Shown piece by piece: positions 27,593-55,200 of a stretch of DNA of 64,000 bases. The stretch comes from Glandiceps talaboti (Eukaryota > Hemichordata > Enteropneusta > Spengelidae): NCBI RefSeq assembly GCF_964340395.1, contig NC_135561.1, positions 7,873,232 to 7,937,231 on the forward strand, given 5' to 3'. The notes under the pieces were generated by a model, which made no database searches, was not told the DNA's origin, and saw only the letters and a program-made list of their open reading frames with translations. The translations under genes and the position numbers were made by a program. How positions within the stretch are numbered: the stretch's first letter is position 1; each line of letters begins with the position of its first letter.

Positions 27593-28562
27593 ACTTTTCA
27601 CCCCCAATACATATCCTTACAGAAGGAAAAAAATGAAGCCATACAATTTATATCAGGTACACCGTAAGGCCATGTGACACTGTATTCTTACCTTTCAGTA
27701 TCTCAAATCAACCACGAATTTTACACAGCGTTCCCACTATATTTACTAGAAACCTTTATTTCAATATTTGCCCTATCGAAGCTTTATAGTATTGCAATAT
27801 ACATATAACATCTATTGATTTTATCCACAGCCATAAAGTCAGCAATATTTATTAAAGAAGTCCAATCAGAATTTAAATATTTCCTGTATATTTATACATT
27901 CTGTTTTAAATTTGTTGTTGAATTCATCCGACAGATGTATTAAAATTGCATGAATTGAATCATTTAATTGAGCAACTGTATTTTTGATCACATCTCTTTA
28001 CGATTCAGAAATTATGCCATTTATTTGAGGAACCAACAATAATACTTTCCTGTGATATCATAACATGTTACTCTACAAATGGAGAAACAAGTAAACATGT
28101 CATCATATCACAATACAAATGTGATATCAAATGCGACATGCACATACATGCTCTTACTTCTACCTAACCGTGCATCTATTTACGGGTATATTTTACCACG
28201 TAGGGGATGGATTACAATTGATTATAAAATGCAAATGACTTAAATGAAAAGCTACATCAACTCGGTTTTAGGCGCAATGTAGGCTTTGTTGACAAAATGA
28301 TTTGAACCTACGACTAGTTTCGCATCTCGGCGGACTATTTAAAGTAGTATTAGATTGAACCAAAAAATTCTAATAGGCCAGAAAAAAGATAAATTTGTTG
28401 AACGGGCCCGCCCCGCTTATATTTAGGCTATTAATATTTTTTGCTAATGGACACACACCCTCATAACACGTAGTGTAGCATCCTCCGTAATGGAATCCTC
28501 TTCTAAACATCTTTCAATCATGTGTTTTGCATACATATTTCGAAGTCATATCTTGCATATGC

Positions 28563-43423
<14,861 letters not shown>

Positions 43424-43546
43424 TTTTTGTGATAATGCACACAGAAAAAGTAGTACACAATGTTGGGTACACAGGTGGTTATAACCCTAGATTTGATCCG
43501 CTATGTAAATAATGCTAGAGGTTTCAAGCACAATGAGCCTTTTAAC

Positions 43547-44664
43547 CGGGTAGTTTCTAAATATAGTGGTAATTTATGTATATCAGACACAATTGATACA
43601 AGAGAAAACATGTCCTCCAGAACACACGCCAAAATTATGAAGTTTACTCTTGTTGTATCTAAGGGACCGGTCAGTTTCTGCGTCCGTGGGGGAAGGGGGG
43701 TTCCGGTGGATTGGGAGGAGGGGGGTCACCCTGTTTTTTTAATTTGGCAGTGGGGGGCCACCCTGTTTTTTGAATTGGCAGTTGGGGTTCATGCTGTTTT
43801 GAAAATTGTGGATAGGAGTCTCATTGTGTTTTGGATTGTGATGTAAGAAAAAAATCGGCCCCCTCGTTAATGAGGTATTCATATGCAAATTTTGACGTAA
43901 ACATGAATGGATACGGCCTACACAACAATATATACTCGTTAGTGTTGAAAATTTTTAACATCATTGGAACCATCTGCAACTCCATATGTAAATCTTTAGA
44001 TTCCGCCAATGAAAAATCATTTTCATAACTTGCCAAATTTGAATTTGTTTAAATTGAATTTAAGTATAACTTTCTTGAATTCAAGTGTATGAATAGAAAG
44101 GTAATGGGTAGTTTCTAAATATAGTGGTAATTTATGTATACCAGACACAATTGATACAAGAGAAAACATGTCCTCCAGAACACACGCCAAAATTATGAAG
44201 TTTACTCTTGTTGTATCTAAGGGACCGGTCAGTTTCTGCGTCCGTGGGGGGAGGGGAGTTCCGGTGGATTGGGAGGAGGGGGGGTCACCCTGTTTTTTTA
44301 ATTTGGCAGTGGGGGGCCACCCTGTTTTTTGAATTGGCAGTTGGGGTTCATGCTGTTTTGAAAATTGTGGATAGGAGTCTCATTGTGTTTTGGATTGTGA
44401 TGTAAGAAAAAAATCGGCCCCCTCGTTAATGAGGTATTCATATGCAAATTTTGACGTAAACATGAATGGATACGGCCTACACAACAATATATACTCGTTA
44501 GTGTTGAAATTTTTTAACATCATTGGAACCATCTGCAACTCCATATGTAAATCTTTAGATTCCGCCAATGAAAAATCATTTTCATAACTTGCCAAATTTG
44601 AATTTGTTTAAATTGAATTTAAGTATAACTTTCTTGAATTCAAGTGTATGAATAGAAAGGTAAT
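43547..44664. repeat. 558-bp tandem duplication in the 5' flank of gene C
   Basis: Two direct copies (about 43547-44105 and 44106-44664), nearly identical, starting at GGTAGTTTCTAAATATAG and ending AAGTGTATGAATAGAAAGGTAATG. Each carries the left end of the Harbinger-like MITE (GGGACCGGTCAGTTTC at 43663 and 44221) fused to sequence that in gene A lies in intron 3 (CCCCTCGTTAATGAGGTATT at 8113). Confidence 0.85.
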
Positions 44665-44778
44665 GTCTTTTCAATCTAAAACAGTCAGGAACACAGAACT
44701 ATATAATATCCAGTTACTTATATTATAATCAACAACATGTAGGAAACAATAAAGAATTATAATCAAGATCAATCTTAA

Positions 44779-44882
44779 ATATCTGCAAGTTGACCGAGGG
44801 GAAGTGTTCCAACTACAACACCAACGCCAGCTGTAGTTTTTGAAAGCTGTTTCAACCAATCTTTTTCACATACCAAGTCAAA
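44779..44882 (-). pseudogene. Orphan exon 2 copy upstream of gene C
   Basis: A full 104-bp exon 2 (opens FDLVCEKDWLKQLSKTTAG, closes with LGQLAD-type coding) with its acceptor intact but its donor changed from GT to TT (plus-strand CTTACATAT in genes A-C becomes CTTAAATAT). It lies 5' of exon 1, so it cannot be joined in normal order, and the broken donor would prevent splicing anyway. The flanks match introns 1 and 2 of gene C, so it is part of a duplicated block at about 44640-45440. Confidence 0.85.
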
Positions 44883-45446
44883 CTATATGTATACAAGAGT
44901 AGATAAACTTAACATAATGAAAATCCACAATGAAAATAAACGTATTCGTCATTTGTATAGTATCGACCCTGTTTAATATTAATACCACGAATGTTAGTAG
45001 TATCATACCTTTTCGAAAACACAAAATTGCCAATTCAAAGGATAAGACATACTCTATACATTTATCTTGTACTTTCCACAGAACTTGATGTAAGCTTCCA
45101 TTTGTACAACTCAAATACTTTTCGTAAGTAACAAATTACTCCTAAAATAAATTCAGACATAGCCAGCTATGTATCACACTGAAATTCAAGTTAAATGTGT
45201 ATTTCATTCTAAACATGATATTCAATCCTGACAATTTTGGTGTAGATACCGAGCACTTTTCAATAAGGCCATGTACATACTATGTACACTCCCATAACAA
45301 AACTACCACCATTCAGAAAAAATACAATATCCAAACAAAATGGCATATTTCCCTCTGAATCAAATAAATGGACTGGATATACTTATCCCATAGATGTCTG
45401 CTGGTACTATCCTTGGAGGGTAAAGAGTAGTTTAACAACCGTTATT

Positions 45447-45860
45447 ATTAGCTCGCGCAGCGGCAGCGAAGCTGCCGCGTAGCGACTCAGTGACTAGTAC
45501 GCATGCGCGTCGTATATACTATGCGAAAAAATTGGCGGTTCTCCCAGGGATGCATTGCGGCGCGCAGTGACTACGCATGCGCCTTCCATATACTACGTGC
45601 ATTCTCCACGCGCGCGCTACCGTATCATCGTATAGCATAGACGACATAACATCACCATGCATTGCAATATTGTAACAGTAGGCCTGTTGGCACGATTATC
45701 GTAATATTATAACGAGTATCGAGGCATCACTGTACCTCAAGGATAAATTGTTACACTATTTGGAGGTTTGTTGCACGGCGGTACGCGATACGGACCACTG
45801 ATGACATAGCGCAGTTTAATTTCCGGGTTGTGGAAGTGTGATTTTGACATTTATATTATC
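45447..45860 (-). mobile_element. Helitron-like 3' end and GC-rich body, 5' of gene C
   Basis: Read on the minus strand, a perfect 8-bp stem (GCGGCAGC, loop TTC, GCTGCCGC; plus 45460-45478) is followed by 8 bases and CTAA at 45447-45450, then host T: the classic Helitron 3' terminus inserted at AT. The host side, TAATAAC, matches the uninterrupted TAATAATGG of the other intron 1 copy near 42994. The body, to about 45860, is unusually CpG-rich (CGCATGCGCG and similar). The opposite end is not found, so the copy is truncated. Confidence 0.55.
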
Positions 45861-45936
45861 GATAATTGATTTTTTTTACATGTTCTAAAAAGAATAACTA
45901 CTTTCCTATGTCTGTTGGTACAGTAACTTTCCTAAA

Positions 45937-47378
<1,442 letters not shown>

Positions 47379-49248
47379 TTATGTCATGGGTGTGCTTATT
47401 GTATCATTGAGTAGTAACCTCCTTTCGTTGTTTCTCTCAGATCGTCTCCTATGAAGAGATAAAATAAAGAGAACTTGAATAAAGCAATACTAGGTAACCC
47501 ACATATAATATCATATCATCATAATGATGATGATAATGCTACCGATAAAAGAGCCGTTTGAATAATGTGCAAAACATGCCAAAAAATAACATCAATCCAT
47601 CAACACATACAGTCAATCCATCAACACATACATTATGGGAAGGTTGAGTGAAATGGTTTTCTGTACCAGAGACTAAATGATGTATTTCGTCATTACCAAT
47701 TATACTGGTTACCATTGTTAGAAAATCAAAGATTGTACTATCAAAACATTCATTTGAACAAATATGTCATATTACGTAACATGAAGAGTTGGCAACAATA
47801 ATGCTTCAGACATAGATTTGTTTAATGGAAAACATCACAACAACTTACAATTTTGATGCCTTTATATTTTGCAATGTTTCTGGAAGGTTGATATTTGAGG
47901 TTTCCGGAAGTAACAGTATAAATAAACCAGACAAGACACACAAAACGGCCATTATGATGTATGTTGAAAAATAGTATATATCAATAAGGTATACAATGTA
48001 TGGAACCACCATTACTCCAATATCACATCCTTCAGATGTTATAGCCGCTCCTGCATTCCTAAAAGACCAATCAAAATGTTGTCATTTTTACTGTGATTTC
48101 AATGAATACTGGCAATCGAACAGAATGTGATCATGAATGCATAAAATTTCATATTTGCCTACCTTAGGGTAGTCGGGTATATCTCCATACGCACTGTCGC
48201 TGAGGTTAAATGTGCCACTGTTTCAGACATCTTTGCAACAGTAATAATGACAATTTTGATTATCACGTTGCCTGTTTCATCAATAAAAAAATAAAATACA
48301 AAATTGAAAACAAAGAATCCTTGTATTACTGAGTAGATGGAACCCTTTGTGTGATCATTATATCTAGATATGTTATTCTAGTCATGAGTTGTAAGGCATA
48401 TAGGTAACTCTTGCAAGATGTAGCCTTTAGTGTTTCACTCAGGGGGAATCAGTATGCTTTTGACACAGAGCTAGCCCTAGTTCAACTCTAGACTAACAAT
48501 AACAGAGACACAATAAACACAGCAGGATCCTTTACCCAACCACATTGAATATTGATAATCATTGTTGTTCTTTCACACCACAGTAAACCGGTTTCTAATG
48601 AACACATTACACATGTACTTCATAATATAAATAGCTTCAATTTTTTTTGGAAATTCTAACTGATAATCAACAGTTCAACTACTTCTACATCCCCACTGTA
48701 CACCTCACCATATGATTGTTTCTTTTGCATTTGAGGTTGTCGGAATGTGTGTTAAAATGTCATGTTACATGAGTGAAAACGAACACGACACCACTTAATG
48801 AAACAGAACTAAAATTCATATGTGGACGAATTTGATGACCGAGATCAAATTTCGAGGCAGAAATCAAGTGCCTTGTCTATAGGCTTCGAGTTAATTCGAG
48901 TTAAAAGATATTCCTTCATACATGATTCCAACTGAGAACCTAGAAAGATAACATTTTAATGAATTTTCTCCTGGGTATGGTATCTAGGATTAGTATGATA
49001 AACTAGTACATGTATACCTATGAATGCAGTCGAGAACCATAACACACCAGTTAAAATCATCGTTGTGCACAGTAACCATCGTCTGGGAAGATAGGAAAGT
49101 AACCACAATCCTAGCAGAATACCAGGTATCTCCACTAAACATGACAACATATACAGTGTGTATATTTCGCCGCAGAAGTAATTTGAGTTAAAAGATATCC
49201 CTCCATACATGATACCAATTGAAAACCTGGAAAGAGAATATTTCTATT

Positions 49249-49305
<57 letters not shown>

Positions 49306-51532
49306 GATTGAGAGAGAGAGAGAGAGAAGATTGACAAAACCTACGTGTATTAAAAATACACCAAATCTATGTTGTTTAATTGCAATTTTAATTGAATAAT
49401 GATTCGTAAATACCTTCATAAAAGTAACAATACATTCATTGTTGAGATGTGACCTTTATCTAGCTCTTTTTGCCTTATTCTAATCTCAATTTAATAGCTG
49501 GACACACTTATTCTTACATGTAAAACAGTCGCTTTTCTTTCCCTTCTTAATATTAACTAGATTTCTATGCATACCATTAGAATGTACTTTAAAATAGTGA
49601 TGATAATAATGTTATTAGCTCCGCTGTCAAAGACAGTCAGCGGAGCTATAGGGGTAGATTCATGTCTGACCTTTGACTGCCTGTTGTCCGTCTGCCGTTC
49701 GTCAACTTTTTTGTATTTCAAAAAAAATCTTCTTTTCCAAAACTAATGGGCCTACTGAGCTGGAATTTCGTGTGAAGGTGGCTTAAAATGGCCAGATTTA
49801 ATTTTGTTCAAGATCATTTCACCAGATCATAAGTATGCAAATTAAGTCAATAATAGGACTTTTTGATAAAAATACTTTAAAGCTCTTCTTCTCTAAAAAC
49901 AACTCAGCCAATTTAGCTGAAATTTGGTGTGAAAGTGTCTTAAAATGCCAAGATCTAGTTTTGTTGAAGAGAATTTGACTGAGTATAATTATGTATTAAA
50001 ATTAGATCTAAAGTAGGACTTTTTGATAAAAATAATTTTAAAAACTTCTCAAAAGAAACTACTTGGCCAATTGAGCTGAAATTTGGTGTGAAGGTGTTTT
50101 AAAATGGTCAGATCTAGTTTTGTTGAAGGGAATTTGACTGGATCATAAATATGCAAATTAGGTCTGAAATAGTACTTTTTGGTAAAGATATTTTTAAAAA
50201 GGTTCATCTTCGAATAACTTGAGTTGAAATTTGGGTTGAGGGTAACTTAAAATGCCCAGATCTAATTTTGTTCCTGAAAATTTGACCGTGTCATAAATAC
50301 GGATATTAGGTCTAAAGGGCCTATTCAGGAACATAATATGTGACATGGTCTTAGGACAGGAAAACAGTCCCTTACTCTTCCTAACTCCCTAAGCTGTACA
50401 CATGCAATCCATTGTGCTGCTCTTGTCAGCACACTGGATTATTCAGCAAATATATACCAACATATACCTTTGACAATTTCTCAATTACATGGCTTATTAA
50501 CTTGGGAAAATGTTAATGGGAATCTTGCCCAAGGATTTAGCTTTTCAGAAACAAACGGAAGCAGCAAGTCTTACCATTTGACCATTATGATTCCATACTT
50601 AATATTGTACCTCTGCATTTTACTAATCGAGAAAATGAATCAATAACATAATCATAATACTGGTGTTAAACGGTTTTATAACACATCATCTGCGTGAGTC
50701 GTGTTGCGATTGGTCAATGCCCTGTCACGTGGTATGCGTAATTTGAATACTGTTGCCCAGGAAATGACGGTCTATTGCCCCATAGTGCAATAGTTCCATG
50801 AATGAAAAGTCGAGTGGAGTATTGCCCGCCCATTGCGCATGCGTGAGCGTCTTCCTTGCAGACGACGGGTCTGTAGTGTCAGGTTTATTATAAAGGTATG
50901 AATGAGATGTGTTATAAAACAAATGTCGACTGACCTCTTGTTCGGGCAATAGCATACGTCAGTTCCCCCCTCGGGCCTGTCGATCACCTCAACATCAACC
51001 TATTTCCCTTAGGCTTCGCCCTCGGGAAATAGGTTGATGTTGAGGTGATCGACAGGCCCTCGCGGTGAACAGACGTATGCTATTGCCCTCACGGCCAGTC
51101 GACATTTGTATAATATCCACTCGTGTAAGCAGGACTATGACATAGATTAGAATGGTACATATATATGAGGGGAGTATAAAAATGCCTATGCTTACATATA
51201 GAAACACATATTAATAGTGTTTCTTCTCAGTTCAGAGGATCGAAAAATGTCTACCACTGTAGATCCAACAATCACCCCTATCTGAAATGAAAACACTTTA
51301 TGAAATGGCTTACAGTTATAATGCAAGATATCTGAGGTGTTTTATTACTACAAACATATATATTAATTGAAATGTTTTTATGTTTTACAAAGTCAATATT
51401 AGATTTCAATGCAATGTATTGTTTGTACAGTTTCTAAATAAATACTCTCACAAAACATCACTCTGAATGTAATGTAATTCTTCATGCTAAACTGTACTCA
51501 CACTAACACAAACACACACATCCATCCACACA

Positions 51533-51567
<35 letters not shown>

Positions 51568-51637
51568 AAACACATACATACATACATACATACATACATA
51601 CATACATACATACATACATACATACATACACACATCC

Positions 51638-51692
<55 letters not shown>

Positions 51693-52182
51693 ATGACCTA
51701 CCCTTTCTGTGCTAGCATTTGCCATTTCTTCCTTGCTGGTATTTTCAACCTTTTTTCCATTCGTACTGTTCTGACTCATGATAATTTCACATTCGTAAGT
51801 TTTGTTATTCCAGCGAGCTATTTCCCGGATTACTTTACCAGCTTCTTCTGTTCTTTCTTTTTGAATTAGCCATCTTGCAGACTCCTTGATTATCCTGTAT
51901 TCATGTGAAATAAGATGAATGCTTGATTACCAAATGATTAATATGTAAAAGGTTGAATGATTGCATTACACAATTCAAACTATATGAGACTTTTTAAGTC
52001 ATTTCCATATGTCTGCACAGATCAAGTTTGTAGTTTGTGATCAACAATGAATGACATGTTAGTTTTTCCTTTGAAAAATATATTAGCAAAACTGTCTAAT
52101 ATGGGCCAAATTTCCCAAACTCTAACTTGCAATAACTGTACCAAATGTCATGTTATACCAATTTATATGTACACAGACGACA

Positions 52183-52214
<32 letters not shown>

Positions 52215-55200
52215 GGCACACATGTACAACCACACATGCACATACCTCACAATTGTTTCCTTCTCCTTACAAAAGGATGGCCCAACTTTTTAACTGTTAT
52301 TCAGCAAAGAGTATTTTAATAGTATCCTCAACTTACCAATAGTATGGGATGTAGATGAGAGAAGTGAGAGCTATCACAAGTTGAATCTTTCTCCAGTCAC
52401 CATGGCAACCAATTGATATCACTCCCACAATTGCACCACCGATAGACCACCCAATCTTGACGATGGTTACTGCCATCGGTCTGTATTTTGGAGACACTAT
52501 TTCCGCCACTTTAATACAATAAAATTCATATAAAGTACACAACTATGCGAAATAAAATACAATACAATGCAATACCATACAATGCAATGCAATACAGTGC
52601 AATACAATACAATACAATACAATACAATACAATACAATACAATACAATACAATACAATACAATATATGCGTACCAGCATAATTGCATGCGTTCATGTGTG
52701 CGTACGTACGTACAATAGTTTATTACGACTGAAAACATATATTTGCCAACATTTATGATATTATTCTACAAAATTGGCAACACATTTCCGGGTAATACAT
52801 TTTACACATATTAGTATAAAGTGTTAATGGATGATAATTAAAGATGAGGAACGGTTGACAGTCCTTGTGTTATTTACCTAGAACACAGCTCATACTGTTA
52901 ATTCCAGCAGTCAGGGCAGACATCAAACACTGAACGATGAGAACACTGTAGAAATTTGGCAAGAATGCAATCACCAAGTTCAAAACTGTTCCAGACATCA
53001 GGCTCAAGTATAAAATGATTTTCCTACCATATCTGAAAAAAGTTATTTTTTTCAAAAAATATAATATTTTATTTCAAATCAGTCTGATATTTTCGAAATA
53101 TTTCAAAAAGTAAATATCAAATGAAATATATATTCTTCACTATGACACATTTGTACCATAACTATAAATAATATTATTTTTTTACTTTGCCATAAATTAT
53201 GCAGATTAGTAAGGAAGTTGACTTCCAATAGAAGTATTCTATTATTCTCATCTCGTCAAAACTTAATGTTCATCTTAAATAAAACTCAGAATGACAAAAA
53301 AGTAGCTGTTTGAAAAACGAAATTCCATTGGTTAATGGTAAAATTAAGTATAACTTTCTAGAAATTAGTATGTATGAATAGAAAGGTATTGTTTTTTCAA
53401 TCTAAAACAGTCAAGAAAAAAATATGTATATAATATTTGGTATCTTATATTAGTATCAAGACGTGTCGGAAACAATAGGGAACTTGCAATCCAGACTGAG
53501 CATGCTCAGACTCAAAGGACTCTGGGATTATCTGTGGTTATCGTAATACCTAATCTGGAGCTACCAATAAAAAACCTCCAACAATTTTCAGGGTAACTAA
53601 GAATTGATCATTCGTGGTTGCAAACAATGTAACAGTATTGTTTACACTATACCAATTCATTAGTATTTATTGTCATATTTCCCATGATGCAACATTCAAC
53701 ATGGCGGGTTTGCAAGTTCCCTATTAGGAAAGATAATCAAGATAACTCTTACACATCTGAAAGTAGACCGATGGGAATTGCTCCAACCACAATACCGATG
53801 CCAGTTGTAGTCTTTGAAAGCTGTTTTAACCAATCATCTTCACATACCAAGTCAAACTATATGTAAGCAAGAGTAGCTACACTTAAACCTTAAAACCTTA
53901 AAACTTAAACGATATACAGTTTGTACTACTTTCTGGTACCATTCACAGCAGACGAAAACTTGCATTTGTACAAGTCAAATATTTCTAGCCAGTATCAAAT
54001 GGCACCAAATAAATTCATACGTAATCAACTATGTGGCACCCTGAAATTCAAGTTTAATTTGATATTTCATTCGAAACGCATGATGTTTCAATCCTGACAA
54101 TATGGACGTAGATACCGGGCACTTTTATTCCTTATTATTCCCATGTAATGTTAATACTCTGCGTGTTACGATATACTATCATACCTGCTCAAAAACACGA
54201 AATTGGCATTGCAAAGGATGCGATATGCTCATTATATGTATCTGGTACCTTCCACAAATTTGTCGAAATTTAAACATGCCTTTGTACTACTCAATATACT
54301 TCTCTTAAGTTACAAAATACTCCTAGTAGTAAGCTAATAAGCTTTCTCAACCCTTCAAACACCACTCAGCCTAACTACCATTTCTGTTTTGGAAAATAAC
54401 TTTATATTCACTTTATATTAATCATAGCTAAACTTGAGTTGATCTGTTCGACAGCCTACATTTACAGAGCACCACATGTTGTAAAGATCAAGTTCGTTGC
54501 ATATTCCTTTCAGTCTGTTGATAGTGGTAACATTAAACCACGAATTGTGAGAAGTGTGTTGCACCAGCTGTATTCTTTAATATTAAGAAATATTCACACT
54601 ATGATTAAATTCAGCCACATCTGTTCCTGTTTATACTACACACAACACATTACATTATTAAAACAATATGCAAACTGAATGCCTCTCGTAAGCTTAATGA
54701 ATTTTCAGTTAATAAATGGTTGTTGGCCTTCATTGTTGATATACTGTAAATTCTTAAATCATAATAGTATGTACAATGTCGGAATAGATAGACAATGGTA
54801 TGCAAAAAACATCAATTCAGCCTTAGAATTGTCAGGATTCCCAAAAACATCAAACTATTTTTTAATTATAAAACTGTAAACTATGGCAACCTATCAAATT
54901 GGTGCCAATACCAAACCACCAGCCCACGTCCTCAGTTTGCGCACATATATGATGTGCGCCAAGTCAGATGAGATTGTTGTGTATGCAGTGGCACTGTTTC
55001 CAAAAAGTCAGTGTACATGGTGTAACGTCTTCTCTCAGCACTGGAACAATACTTAACAAAAATAACAGAACCGTGTTCATTGACTGAAATTTGTGAATTT
55101 CATTGCTGTAAATGATGATTTTTGAGTGCTACTGGTTTCGAATTTAACATGTGAATCTGCCTGCAATCATGTCATTGTATTTGCAGTAAGGTTTGCGATC

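Noticed and set aside
54439-54678. 79-codon frame across the inverted arm
   Set aside because: It spans the arm breakpoint and has no motif.
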